A DNA stretch of 64,000 nucleotides from assembly GCA_003354135.1 (NCBI GenBank), contig PIVK01000011.1:1-64000 (forward strand). Reading direction: 5' to 3'. Source of the DNA: Rhodospirillales bacterium (GTDB taxonomy: Bacteria; Pseudomonadota; Alphaproteobacteria; Rhodospirillales; GLO-3). This document shows, piece by piece, positions 36,673 to 47,417 of the stretch. Below the pieces are notes generated by a model that was not told the DNA's origin, searched no databases, and worked only from the letters and a program-made list of their open reading frames with translations. Made by a program: the position numbers and the translations under genes. Positions within the stretch are counted from its first letter, which is position 1. Each line of letters begins with the position of its first letter.

Positions 36673-37362
36673 ATGACCGACATCGGTATCGCGGAAAACC
36701 TGAACAAAGTGAAGCACCGAATCGCCGCTGCCGGGACGGAAGCCGGGCGCGAAGCCGGTTCGGTAACCCTGGTCGCGGTTTCAAAGACGTGGCACGCCGG
36801 CCATATCCGTCCGGCGCTGGACGCGGGGCATGTGACCTTTGGGGAAAACCGGGTTCAGGAAGCGGCCGGGAAATGGCCGGAGCTGAAAGCGGATTTTCCG
36901 GACACCCGGCTCCACCTCATCGGCCCTCTGCAGAGCAACAAGGTCGGGAAGGCGGTGGCGCTGTTCAACGCCATCGAGACCGTGGACCGGCCCAAGCTGG
37001 CCCGGGCTTTGGCCCACGAGATGGACCGCACCGGCTCCCGCCCGGACTGTTTTGTCCAGGTCAACACGGGCGAGGAACTGCAGAAGGCGGGAATCCTGCC
37101 CAAAGAGGCCGACTCCTTCATCGCCGCCTGCCGCGACGATTTCGGTCTTCCCGTCAAGGGGCTCATGTGCATTCCACCGATGGAGGAGGAACCCTCGCTC
37201 CACTTTGCGCTCCTGGCCAAGATCGCCCAACGCAACGGTCTTTCCGGCCTCAGCATGGGCATGAGCCACGATTACGAGATTGCCATTGAATTCGGGGCGA
37301 CGCTGGTGCGGGTGGGAACGGCCGTCTTCGGCCAAAGGCCGCCCGCACCCGTTAGGGGATAA
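36673..37362 (+). CDS. YggS family PLP homeostasis protein
   Basis: The 229-residue single-domain PLP-binding protein maintains vitamin B6 balance in the family. The PLP lysine is in VTLVAVSKTWHAGHIRPAL. FGENRVQEAAGKW and LHLIGPLQSNKV follow, and the phosphate site LSMGMSHDYEIAIEFGATLVRVG is intact. It is divergent from the ThiE-like gene. Its 3' end overlaps the convergent L,D-transpeptidase gene by 11 nt. Confidence 0.96.
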   Translation: MTDIGIAENLNKVKHRIAAAGTEAGREAGSVTLVAVSKTWHAGHIRPALDAGHVTFGENRVQEAAGKWPELKADFPDTRLHLIGPLQSNKVGKAVALFNAIETVDRPKLARALAHEMDRTGSRPDCFVQVNTGEELQKAGILPKEADSFIAACRDDFGLPVKGLMCIPPMEEEPSLHFALLAKIAQRNGLSGLSMGMSHDYEIAIEFGATLVRVGTAVFGQRPPAPVRG

Positions 37363-37849
37363 TGCGAATTTCGGCACTGGAAGAGCAGATGCCCAGGACC
37401 TCCAGCAAATCGGGAAGTGCCAGGGCAATGCAGCCTTCCGTCGGCGTGTAACCCGGCTTGGCCACGTGCAGGAACACCGCGCTGCCCTTCCCCGGTTCTA
37501 CAGGGCCGTCGTTGTGGCCCAGGATCACGATCACGTCGTAGACGCCGTCGCCGCGCCACAGCCTCTCGTGCCGGGCCGGGTGGGGAAGACGGACGGGCCG
37601 GTTGTAGTCCGCATGCGCCGGATCGTCGCACCACCCGTCTTCGGGCCCGAGTGCCGTGACCGGCAAGCCGGTTCGGGGCCGCTCCAGCCGGTCCGCCCGG
37701 TACAAGACGCGGCGGAGCGTAAAGGTCCCGGCCGGCGAGGCGCCGTCCCCCTCGCGTTTATCGGGCGAAACGCCGGCCTGCCCGAGCGCACAACGATACC
37801 GCCGCCCGGCGGCTTTCAGGACTCCCGGAGAGTAAACGTCGATCCTCAT
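37352..37849 (-). CDS. L,D-transpeptidase (YkuD domain) protein
   Basis: The 165-residue protein consists almost wholly of a YkuD domain. The catalytic motif is FLHVAKPGYTPTEGCIALAL with the cysteine nucleophile, preceded by VIVILGHNDGPVEPGKGSAVF. Family members cross-link peptidoglycan or attach lipoproteins. No signal peptide is visible from the ATG at 37849 (MRIDVYSPGVLKAAGRRYRC), as in other short YkuD proteins of Alphaproteobacteria. Confidence 0.92.
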   Translation of the reverse strand: MRIDVYSPGVLKAAGRRYRCALGQAGVSPDKREGDGASPAGTFTLRRVLYRADRLERPRTGLPVTALGPEDGWCDDPAHADYNRPVRLPHPARHERLWRGDGVYDVIVILGHNDGPVEPGKGSAVFLHVAKPGYTPTEGCIALALPDLLEVLGICSSSAEIRIIP

Positions 37850-37866
37850 GGAAAGCGATTATAACC

Positions 37867-38901
37867 TCAATCGGCCCACTTCTCCGAGGACGCGGTGACT
37901 TCGTCCCCGGCCTCGTCGTCAGAGCCGGCCGGGGCGCCGTCGGAAGCATCGTCGAACCAACCCGCCTGTCGGCCGGCCAGCTCGGCCACTGTGATCTCGG
38001 CCGCCCGGTCGTCCCGGCCAAACCGGGCCAGATCGTCGGATTGGTGCCGGGCCGCGGTGCCGGCGTCGGTCCCTTGATGGGCCGCGTGCAGGATGGCCAG
38101 GACAACGCCGTCGGCCACCACCTGCCCGCCGATCCGCCCCTGGGCGGCAATCTGGGCCAACCGGTCGGTCTCTCCCTCCGCCCGGGCGGTGACCGGGCCC
38201 TTGTTGGGCCGGGGCGTGCCCTTGTCGGCCAGGCGGGCCTGGGTTTCCGTGCGGGCCCAGGCGGTGACCGGGTTTTGACCATTGCGCCCGGCGTCCGCTT
38301 CCAAGATGCGGGTCCGGGTCTCGTGTTTTGCCCAGGCGGTGACCGGGTCCTCCCCGCTTAGTCCGGTGGCGGCGGCGATCATGGATCCATGAAGGGTTGA
38401 CTTGGCCCAGGCGACGACCGGGTCTTCCTCCGGCGCCTCGCTGTCCGCTGGAACCGACGGGGGGCCATTATCGGGCCGGAGGGCCTCTGGGATTTTTTCG
38501 GGGGGGATTTTTTCGGGGGGGGTCTTTTCGGGCGGCACATCTTCCATCATCGCGATGACATGACCGCCCAGATCCTTGCCCGTTGAATCCTCGATGACCG
38601 CATTGACCAGGGAGGCCACGATGCCGATGGGGCCGCCGAATAAGGCACCGCCCGCGATGCGGGACGCCGGGGACAACTCGTCACCCGTCACGTCACGATA
38701 GATCGACGAAATAATGGGGATGTGCTGCAAGGGATTGATGATGTCCAACACGTCGAGGAAACTGAACCCGTCGTCGCCAAACGGCGCGAAACCAGCCTTT
38801 TCCGCATCATTGACGGTCTTGGCGAAGGCTTCCTGAACGGGCAGGGCATTGCCGCCCCCCTGGGGGATCGTCGGGTTCCGGGTGATGGCCGTCGCGTCCA
38901 T
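37867..38901 (-). CDS. Unrecognised 344-residue protein with PVTAWA repeats
   Basis: I do not recognise a named family. Residues 45-120 (DGFSFLDVLDIINPLQHIP and ARIAGGALFGGPIGIVASL-like sequence) look conserved and partly hydrophobic, with a glycine-rich helix. A run of PPEK units (residues about 123-137) follows. Then come four imperfect repeats, EDPVVAWAKS, EDPVTAWAKHET, QNPVTAWARTET and KGPVTARAEGET, at spacings of about 25-30 residues. The C-terminus is acidic. There is no signal peptide. AGGAG precedes the ATG. It stands between the YkuD gene and ribA on the same strand. Confidence 0.8.
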   Translation of the reverse strand: MDATAITRNPTIPQGGGNALPVQEAFAKTVNDAEKAGFAPFGDDGFSFLDVLDIINPLQHIPIISSIYRDVTGDELSPASRIAGGALFGGPIGIVASLVNAVIEDSTGKDLGGHVIAMMEDVPPEKTPPEKIPPEKIPEALRPDNGPPSVPADSEAPEEDPVVAWAKSTLHGSMIAAATGLSGEDPVTAWAKHETRTRILEADAGRNGQNPVTAWARTETQARLADKGTPRPNKGPVTARAEGETDRLAQIAAQGRIGGQVVADGVVLAILHAAHQGTDAGTAARHQSDDLARFGRDDRAAEITVAELAGRQAGWFDDASDGAPAGSDDEAGDEVTASSEKWAD

Positions 38902-39075
38902 GGCACAGGCTCCTGTCCGTTCCGTCTCAAATTACGCAAGCCCCGTGCCAGACCCGGACCCCGTGTCGGATCAATACATTAGGGCCGAACCGCCGTCCGG
39001 CGGCAGGCAAATTCTGCCGCTTGTATCCGCGAATCGTGAGGGGAGAGGAAAAAGAGTCCGGGCCTAGAGCACGGT

Positions 39076-39115
39076 CGACATAAACCGGGTCATTTCCGTG
39101 GTTCGGTTTATGTCG
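39076..39115. repeat. 11-bp perfect inverted repeat upstream of the repeat-protein gene
   Basis: CGACATAAACC (39076-39086) pairs with GGTTTATGTCG (39105-39115) around an 18-nt spacer. It lies 25 bp past the ribA stop and about 175 bp before the start of the next minus-strand gene, and has no T-run. It could be a ribA terminator or a dispersed palindrome. The rest of 38902-39139 shows nothing else. Confidence 0.65.
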
Positions 39116-39139
39116 TGAACCGGCCTCTATTTCAAAAGG

Positions 39140-40282
39140 CTAGAGCAGATGCCCGCCCTTGCCGGCCTTGGTCTGCAGGTAGGCCTCGTTATGTTTGTTG
39201 GATGGGAAGGTGTGGGCGACCCGCTCGGCCACGGTAACGCCGCAGCGGCCCAGGGCTTCGACCTTTTCCGGATTGTTGGTCATCAGCCTGATGGTGCCGA
39301 CGCCCAGTTGGCGGAACATCTCCGCCGCCGGCAGGTAGACCCGCTCGTCGGCGTCGAATCCCAGCTGTTCATTGGCGTCCAGGGTGTCGAAACCCCGATC
39401 TTGGAGTTCGTAGGCGCGGAGCTTATTAACGAGCCCGATGCCCCGCCCCTCCTGTGCCAGGTAGAGGAGGATTCCGCCGCCGCCGGCGGCGATCTCCCTG
39501 ATCGCGCCGCGCAACTGGTCCCCGCAATCGCACCGGAGACTTCCCAGAAGATCCCCGGTGAAACATTCCGAATGCAGCCGGGCCAGGACAGGCCCGGCCG
39601 GGTCGAGGTCGCCAATGATGATCGCCAGGTGCTCCAGCCCACCGTCCGGCGGCCGGAAGGCGATGATTCGCGTACTTTCGGCGTCTTCCAGCGGCACCAC
39701 GGCTTCGCTCACCCGGGCCAGCCCGCGGGCTGCTGTGTGCTCGTACTGGAAAATATCGCCCGCATCGACAAACAGGAAATCGTGACGTATCGCCCAAGCC
39801 GGTAAGTCTTCCGCCTCCTGATTTTCTTCCAGGTCGGCGATGACGGCGGCGGGCAGCAGGCGCGCCAGCTTGGTCAGGCCGACGGCGGCGCTTTCACAGC
39901 CATAGGTGGCCGCGGCCTCCGCAATCAGGTTCAGGGGACGGGTCACCAGCCGTGACAGGGGGTCTGCAAGGTCGCGGACCTCTTCCGCCGACAAGCCCTC
40001 CCCGGCCCGCAGCACGACCACCTTCTCCACCGTGTTCATCAGCCCCAGGACCACGGCGCGGCGCGAGGTAATGGCGAGCACCGGCGGGGCCCCTGCCAAG
40101 TCCGACATTTCGACCAGTCCCGCGGGCGTCAAGGCCTCGGCGGCGCGCACGATGGCAGCCTTGCCGGCGCTGGCGCGCACGGCGACGATTCGGCCCCGGC
40201 GGAGTTCGGAAACGGCGCGGTCCACCGCGAGAAGCGAGACGGGCTCCCGTGAAGCGGGCATGGGGATCAGTCGATGGGGCAT
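39140..40282 (-). CDS. ribA: GTP cyclohydrolase II with degenerate RibB-like N-terminal domain
   Basis: The 380-residue protein opens the riboflavin pathway. The C-terminal half is a full GTP cyclohydrolase II, with zinc ligands in HSECFTGDLLGSLRCDCGDQ and the active region LLYLAQEGRGIGLVNKLRAY. The N-terminal half (about residues 15-175) follows a DHBP-synthase-like pattern but lacks the acidic catalytic motif of RibB, so it is probably inactive. I chose the ATG at 40282; the frame upstream to 40426 has no support. Confidence 0.93.
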   Translation of the reverse strand: MPHRLIPMPASREPVSLLAVDRAVSELRRGRIVAVRASAGKAAIVRAAEALTPAGLVEMSDLAGAPPVLAITSRRAVVLGLMNTVEKVVVLRAGEGLSAEEVRDLADPLSRLVTRPLNLIAEAAATYGCESAAVGLTKLARLLPAAVIADLEENQEAEDLPAWAIRHDFLFVDAGDIFQYEHTAARGLARVSEAVVPLEDAESTRIIAFRPPDGGLEHLAIIIGDLDPAGPVLARLHSECFTGDLLGSLRCDCGDQLRGAIREIAAGGGGILLYLAQEGRGIGLVNKLRAYELQDRGFDTLDANEQLGFDADERVYLPAAEMFRQLGVGTIRLMTNNPEKVEALGRCGVTVAERVAHTFPSNKHNEAYLQTKAGKGGHLL

Positions 40283-40492
40283 ATTAACTCGGCCGGAAAG
40301 GCTATGACCTTCGTGTCGATCTTCAAATCGTACCTCAAAACAGCCGACTGTTGGGGACAATACTCCTGATAACGCGGCAGGAAAAGCCAAGAATGACCGA
40401 CAGGGCGGTCCAATTTCATTTTGCACCTGGAAGGGAGGCCTTGATTAGACTACCTTGATTAAAGACCAAGGCCTTGAAGGCAAAGGACAGAT

Positions 40493-41182
40493 ATGGCCGA
40501 CGGCAAGCGTGTTCTTCTCGCCGACGACGATACCGCGCTGCTCTCCCTCTTGGCGGAGCAACTGCAGCTGCACGAGGAATTCTCGACGGTCAATGTCGAA
40601 ACCGGCGCCCAGGCACTGGAAGCCACGAAAACGGATCATTTCGATGTCATCATTCTTGATGTCGGCATGTCGGATATGGACGGGCGCGAAGTCTGCCGCC
40701 TGATGCGGCGCGGTGGCGTCAAGGCGCCGATCATCATGCTGACCGGCGCGGATACGGACGCCGACACCATCCTGGGGTTGGATGCCGGAGCCAACGACTA
40801 CATCACCAAACCCTTTAAACTCGGCGTACTCCTGGCGCGCGTCAGGGCTCACATCCGACAACACGAACTCAGCGACGACGCCGTCTTCGCCATCGGGCCG
40901 TACACGTTCCACCCCCGCAACAAACTGCTGATGGAAGGGGACGGCAACAAGAAGATCCGCCTGACCGACAAGGAGGCGGCGATCCTAAAGTACCTCTACC
41001 GCACCGGAGGTCAGGTGGTAAGCCGGGACGTACTGCTCGACGAGGTCTGGGGGTATAACGCGGGCGTCACGACCCATACCTTGGAAACCCATGTCTATCG
41101 GCTGCGCCAGAAGATCGAGCACGATCCTTCCAGCGCCCGGATCCTGGTGACAGAACCGGGAGGGTACCGCCTGGTCCCCTGA
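40493..41182 (+). CDS. OmpR/PhoB-family response regulator
   Basis: The 229-residue protein has a receiver domain (residues 1-120) and a winged-helix DNA-binding domain (about 130-229). The phosphoryl-acceptor aspartate is in VIILDVGMSDMDGREV, the acidic pair is DDD at residues 11-13, and the lysine is in ITKPFKLGVLLARV. The effector domain contains LTDKEAAILKYLYRTGGQVV and THTLETHVYRLRQKIE. No histidine kinase is nearby, so it is an orphan here. AAGGA precedes the ATG. It is divergent from ribA. Confidence 0.95.
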   Translation: MADGKRVLLADDDTALLSLLAEQLQLHEEFSTVNVETGAQALEATKTDHFDVIILDVGMSDMDGREVCRLMRRGGVKAPIIMLTGADTDADTILGLDAGANDYITKPFKLGVLLARVRAHIRQHELSDDAVFAIGPYTFHPRNKLLMEGDGNKKIRLTDKEAAILKYLYRTGGQVVSRDVLLDEVWGYNAGVTTHTLETHVYRLRQKIEHDPSSARILVTEPGGYRLVP

Positions 41183-41191
41183 TCCACGAAA

Positions 41192-41214
41192 GCGCCTGGC
41201 TCAAAGCCGGGCGC
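41192..41214. terminator. Hairpin after the response regulator
   Basis: GCGCCTGGCT (41192-41201) pairs with AGCCGGGCGC (41205-41214) with one mismatch and a CAA loop, 10 nt after the stop. There is no T-run, so intrinsic termination is uncertain. Confidence 0.45.
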
Positions 41215-41341
41215 CGCTCCTGACATGGGAGCTTCGGGATAGCAGGGGGCCGCCATCCCTTCGGGGACCCCTTAGGGACCTTCTTTGTCTGTATTTGGGG
41301 AGCGGCTGACCAAAGGTCAAATATTCACGCACCTGTGACCG

Positions 41342-41992
41342 TCACTCGAAAAGTGGGGTTTTCTTGAATTCGAAATGGAACAGCTCGGGGTCGAGCGTCC
41401 TTCCAAAAGATGTCTCTTGAAGCGACACCGTGGTCACCACGCCCAGGGGATCGATCACGGTCCACTTCTTCAGCGCGATGGGATTGGCGTTGAAGACCAG
41501 GGTTACCGACCCTTCTCCGGGATCGGCGGTCCGGGTGACCGAGACCCGGATCGTCCCGGCCGCTTTCTCGTAGCCGACAATGGTCAGCGTTTCGGAATCA
41601 AGGGCAATCTTCTCGGCAAGAAGGATCCCGGCCGGTGTCGAGTCGAGCAGTACGTAGGTATCTTGCTCCAGTTCTTTATCATAATGAGCCAGCCACAGGC
41701 CGTTGGCGACGATGAGGTCCGGTTTCGGCGGGTCATATTCGATCCGCAACCGCCCCGGCCAGGACATCCACAGATTGCCCTCCGCGAATTCGCCATTGGA
41801 CGAAATCTGTACGAACCGGGCTTTCAAGGTCTTAAGACCGTTGAGGTAATTTTCGATATGCGCGATCTGGGATCGGGCCGCCTCGTCCAGCGGGACCGGC
41901 ACGACGGTTTCCGCGCCGGCGGCAGGGGCGGCCACCAGGGCCAGGATCACCCCAAGACATGGGCCCGGCCTAAGCCGGCCCCATCGGCCCAA
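41342..41992 (-). CDS. lolA: Outer-membrane lipoprotein carrier LolA
   Basis: The protein is about 216 residues, periplasmic, and carries lipoproteins to the outer membrane. The core reads IENYLNGLKTLKARFVQISS, then GNLWMSWPGRLRIEYDPPKPDLIVANG, typical of LolA, and ends FHFEFKKTPLFE. The start is uncertain. TTG 41992 gives a good signal peptide (GVILALVAAPAAGA), lies just after the ftsK stop at 42006, and has no clear ribosome site. GTG 41950 would cut the signal peptide. It probably shares the ftsK transcript. Confidence 0.9.
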   Translation of the reverse strand: MGRWGRLRPGPCLGVILALVAAPAAGAETVVPVPLDEAARSQIAHIENYLNGLKTLKARFVQISSNGEFAEGNLWMSWPGRLRIEYDPPKPDLIVANGLWLAHYDKELEQDTYVLLDSTPAGILLAEKIALDSETLTIVGYEKAAGTIRVSVTRTADPGEGSVTLVFNANPIALKKWTVIDPLGVVTTVSLQETSFGRTLDPELFHFEFKKTPLFE

Positions 41993-42005
41993 ACAGGAAA
42001 CTATC

Positions 42006-44360
42006 TTATTCCGGAGGCGATCCGGCCAGGACTTCCCGGCGTCCGACCCGGTTGGCTTTGCTGACGACACTTTCCTGCTCCATGCGTTCGATGATCCGTG
42101 CCGCACGATTATAGCCGATCTGGAGGTGCCTTTGAACAAAACTGGTCGAGGCCTTGCCTTCCCGGGTTACCAGGGCCACCGCTTCATCGTAGAGCGCGTC
42201 GCCCGAATTACCCCCGCCGGCCACGGCACCCGCCGGATCGCCCAGGAACATGGGCGCCCCGCCTTCCGTCTCCTCGGTCACCGCCTCGACGTAGTCGGGG
42301 GCGCCCTGCTGTTTCAGATGCTGGACCACGGTCTCCACTTCCGCATCCGAAACAAAAGGCCCGTGGACTCGGGCAATACGTCCGCCGCCGGCCATGTAGA
42401 GCATATCCCCTTGGCCCAGAAGCTGCTCGGCACCCTGTTCGCCCAGGATGGTGCGACTGTCGATCTTCGAGGTCACCTGGAAGCTGACCCGGGTCGGGAA
42501 ATTGGCCTTGATGGTCCCGGTGATTACGTCGACCGAGGGACGCTGGGTGGCCATGATGAGGTGAATTCCCGCCGCGCGGGCCATCTGGGCCAAGCGTTGC
42601 ACGGCGGCCTCGATATCCTTGCCGGCGACCAGCATCAGGTCGGCCATCTCGTCGACGACAACGACGATTAAGGGCAGGGGCGTCATGTCGAGCGGCTGGT
42701 CCTCGAACACGGGCTTGCCCGCCTCGTCGAACCCGGTTTGTACCCGGCGCGTCAGAGCCTCGCCCTTCTTCCGGGCCTGGGCCAGGCGGGTGTTGTAGCC
42801 GGTGATGTTTCGGACCCCCAGCCGGGATATCAGCCGGTAGCGGTCTTCCATTTCTCGGACGGCCCACTTAAGTGCCACCACCGCCTTGGACGGGTCCGTG
42901 ACCACCGGTGACAGCAAATGGGGGATGCCGTCGTAGACCGAGAGTTCCAGCATCTTGGGGTCGATCATGATGAACTTGCAGGTCTCGGGCGGAAATTGAT
43001 AGAGCAGCGACAGAATCATGGTGTTGATGGCGACCGATTTGCCCGAACCGGTGGTGCCGGCGATCAGCAGATGGGGCATGCGGGCCAAGTCAACCAGCAC
43101 CGGCGCGCCGCCAATGTCTTTGCCCAGCGCCAAGTTGAGCTTGCCGCTGGACCGTTCCAGGTTCTCGGAGGCCAGAAGTTCCCTAAGATGCACGATCTCC
43201 CGCCTGGCATTGGGCAGCTCGATGCCGATCACGTTGCGTCCGGGAACCACGGCGACACGCACCGAAACCGCGCTCATGGACCGCGCGATGTCGTCCGCCA
43301 AGCCGATCACCCGCGATGTCTTGGTTCCCGGCGCCGGTTCCAGTTCGTAAAGCGTCACCACCGGGCCGGGGCGGACCCCGAGGATCTCACCACGCACACC
43401 GAAATCGTCGAGCACGGATTCCAGGAGCCGCGCATTCTGCTCCAGCGAAGATTTGTTTACCGCGTCGGCGCGGGCGGCTGGTCTCGGCGCCTCCAGCAGC
43501 TCCAGTGGCGGGTAGGCGTAGCCGTCCTTCAGCCCCAGGTCCAAGGTGTGCTGGCGCTCCTGCTGGGCCCGGTGGCCCGACTTGGGACGGGGTGATTTTG
43601 CCGATACGCGTTTGGTCTTGGACGACCGTTTCCCTTTCGAGACCGGTCCCGCCCCGGCCTCCAATTCAGCCTCGATGGCGTTGTCCACATCCTGGTTTCG
43701 GGCTGTGAGGCCGCCGATGCGGTGCCATATGGTCCTGAGAAGCCTCCCGGTCCTCGAAAGCAGACCCCACACGCCGTAGGCGAGGCGCCGCCATTCCTCC
43801 CTTTTCAGGCCCAGGGCCAGAACAAAGGCGGCGGCACCGAGCACGGCGGCCGCCACGGTTACGGTCCAGGCTGCGAACGGGGGGGCGATGAAGGTCGTCA
43901 GATCCTCGAACAGCAAAGCCCCTCCGGCGCCGCCGAGTCCGGTAACCAGCGGCCAACCGTTGAAGTGCGGTGCGGGCGCGAGGGCGATCGCGGCCAACGT
44001 CAGCGCGCTCAACAGCATCACCAGGCGCATGCCAACCAGGGTCACCCGGTCGCGGTGCATGATCTGCCAGCCCCAGGCGAACAGGACAAACATCGGCAAA
44101 CCGCCCGCCAGTCCCAACATCTGCAACAAGAGATCGGAGACATAAGCCCCGGCCGGGCCCATCAAATTGGCGGTGGCAATGTCGGTGGCGTTGTTGAAAG
44201 ACGGGTCTTCCGGAGTGAAGCCGATCAGGGACCCCAACAGGAACAGCCCAACCGCCATTACACCCAACCCACCGGTCTGGCGGAGATACTTTTTCAGGAG
44301 GTCCGCTGCGCCATCGGGAAGGATGGGCGGTCGCCCGGTGTCGGTCATCGTGCGTGCCAT
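42006..44360 (-). CDS. ftsK: DNA translocase FtsK
   Basis: The 784-residue septal translocase links division with chromosome segregation. Four to five N-terminal transmembrane helices (residues about 25-190) are followed by a short basic linker. The motor has Walker A IAGTTGSGKSVAINTMIL and Walker B LIVVVVDEMADLMLV. The C-terminal gamma winged-helix domain (STSFVQRHLQIGYNRAARII), which reads KOPS sites, is complete. The ATG at 44360 is a choice between near-equal starts (44348, 44402). Confidence 0.97.
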   Translation of the reverse strand: MARTMTDTGRPPILPDGAADLLKKYLRQTGGLGVMAVGLFLLGSLIGFTPEDPSFNNATDIATANLMGPAGAYVSDLLLQMLGLAGGLPMFVLFAWGWQIMHRDRVTLVGMRLVMLLSALTLAAIALAPAPHFNGWPLVTGLGGAGGALLFEDLTTFIAPPFAAWTVTVAAAVLGAAAFVLALGLKREEWRRLAYGVWGLLSRTGRLLRTIWHRIGGLTARNQDVDNAIEAELEAGAGPVSKGKRSSKTKRVSAKSPRPKSGHRAQQERQHTLDLGLKDGYAYPPLELLEAPRPAARADAVNKSSLEQNARLLESVLDDFGVRGEILGVRPGPVVTLYELEPAPGTKTSRVIGLADDIARSMSAVSVRVAVVPGRNVIGIELPNARREIVHLRELLASENLERSSGKLNLALGKDIGGAPVLVDLARMPHLLIAGTTGSGKSVAINTMILSLLYQFPPETCKFIMIDPKMLELSVYDGIPHLLSPVVTDPSKAVVALKWAVREMEDRYRLISRLGVRNITGYNTRLAQARKKGEALTRRVQTGFDEAGKPVFEDQPLDMTPLPLIVVVVDEMADLMLVAGKDIEAAVQRLAQMARAAGIHLIMATQRPSVDVITGTIKANFPTRVSFQVTSKIDSRTILGEQGAEQLLGQGDMLYMAGGGRIARVHGPFVSDAEVETVVQHLKQQGAPDYVEAVTEETEGGAPMFLGDPAGAVAGGGNSGDALYDEAVALVTREGKASTSFVQRHLQIGYNRAARIIERMEQESVVSKANRVGRREVLAGSPPE

Positions 44361-44385
44361 GGAAAAAGTATGGCCGCATCCGGGT

Positions 44386-45555
44386 TTACAAGATGTTAAC
44401 AAGCCGGTTCAGGGCGTCCCGCGTGGTATCCGGATCATGAACTAGGGCTACTCGGATATAGGGTGCCCCCGGGTTGCCGCCCCCGGCGTCCTCGCGGGCG
44501 AGATAGGCGCCGGGCAGGACCCGGAGTCCGCCCCGAGCCCAAAGTTCTCGGGCCGCCCGTTCCCCGTCGTCCACGGCAAGCCACAGAAAAAAGCCCCCGG
44601 CCGGACGGAAGAAGCCGAAACGGCCACGCAGCACTGCTTCGGCAATGTCGAACTTTTCGCGGTAAAGCGCCCGGTTGGCTTCGACGTGACCGTTATCCGC
44701 CCACAGCTTTGCCGAAGCGGCTTGGATCGGCAGTCCCAATGTCGCCCCACCATAAGACCTGAGACGCCGGAAACGGGCGAGGATCCCCGAGTCGCCGGCA
44801 ACGAAGCCGGACCTCAGGCCCGCGGCACTGGACCTCTTGGAAAGGGAATGGAACACCAGAACATTGCCGTATCCGTCACCCAGCGCCCGACAGGCCTCGA
44901 GCCCGCCCGGTGGTGGGGTCCTGTCCCAGATTTCTCCATAGCATTCGTCCAAAACCAGAACGAATCCATACTGGCGGGCCAGGCCGATCGCTCGTTTCAG
45001 ATATGCCAAATCAGCCACCGTTCCCTGGGGATTGGACGGGGAACAGAGGAACATCAGGGCCGTGCGGGCCAAAGTCTCCTCCGCCACGGCCTCAAGATCC
45101 GGCAGGAACCCCGTCTCGCGGGTCGCGGAAAGAAATACGGCTTCGGCTCCGGCCATTACCGCAGTCCCGGAATAGACTTGATAGAACGGATTGGGAATCA
45201 GAACTATCGGCTGATCCGGACCTCCTTCAGACACCGCCAACATGCCGCTCATGAACAATGCTTCGCGGGTGCCGGCCACGGGCAGGACGGCGGCGTCGCC
45301 GGCCCCGTAACGCCGCTCGAGCCAGCCGGCGACGGCCTCTCTCCACTCGGGGGTGCCGTCGATAGGCGGATACTTTCCCCAAAGCCCGGCGGTCGCCTCC
45401 AGGGTCTCGGAGATCACGGGCGGCGGCGGGTGTTGGGGCTCGCCGATGGACAGGAACAGCGGCTCCAGGTCTTCCGGCGGATCAATGCCATCCAGGAGCG
45501 CGCGCAGGCGGTCGAAGGGATAGTCGGTGAGGAGATCGAGACGCGGATTGAGCAT
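44386..45555 (-). CDS. dapC: Class I aminotransferase, probably N-succinyldiaminopimelate aminotransferase
   Basis: The 389-residue fold-type I PLP enzyme has its PLP lysine in VLVFHSLSKRSSAAGLRSGF. The cofactor aspartate is in FVLVLDECYGEIWDR, and the asparagine is in FLCSPSNPQGTV. The N-terminus NPRLDLLTDYPFDRLRALLDG fits the DapC group of the lysine/peptidoglycan DAP pathway. The specificity call rests on family resemblance. It lies 25 bp before the ftsK start on the same strand. Confidence 0.85.
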   Translation of the reverse strand: MLNPRLDLLTDYPFDRLRALLDGIDPPEDLEPLFLSIGEPQHPPPPVISETLEATAGLWGKYPPIDGTPEWREAVAGWLERRYGAGDAAVLPVAGTREALFMSGMLAVSEGGPDQPIVLIPNPFYQVYSGTAVMAGAEAVFLSATRETGFLPDLEAVAEETLARTALMFLCSPSNPQGTVADLAYLKRAIGLARQYGFVLVLDECYGEIWDRTPPPGGLEACRALGDGYGNVLVFHSLSKRSSAAGLRSGFVAGDSGILARFRRLRSYGGATLGLPIQAASAKLWADNGHVEANRALYREKFDIAEAVLRGRFGFFRPAGGFFLWLAVDDGERAARELWARGGLRVLPGAYLAREDAGGGNPGAPYIRVALVHDPDTTRDALNRLVNIL

Positions 45556-45603
45556 GGCCGGAGTGTAACGCCCCTGCCTGCCCGATCAACGCCAAAGACG
45601 AAA

Positions 45604-45640
45604 GGGGCGGACCCTGAAAGGACTCCGCCCCGATCTTATG
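45604..45640 (-). terminator. Intrinsic terminator after amtB
   Basis: GGGGCGGA (45604-45611) and TCCGCCCC (45624-45631) form an 8-bp stem with a 12-nt loop. Read on the minus strand, the hairpin is followed by TTTCGTCTTT, a T-rich tail running to about 45594. It lies about 70 nt beyond the amtB stop. Confidence 0.75.
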
Positions 45641-45699
45641 GAACGAGGGGCCGGAACGGTCGATCCGCCCGGCCCCTAAAGGTTGGTGGGGAGAGGGTA

Positions 45700-47037
<1,338 letters not shown>

Positions 47038-47048
47038 CGTTCGTCTCC

Positions 47049-47363
<315 letters not shown>

Positions 47364-47417
47364 TCAAATACCGCGGACGACGGAAACCGGCCCGTCATCT
47401 CGCGACGCCGGAACAAC

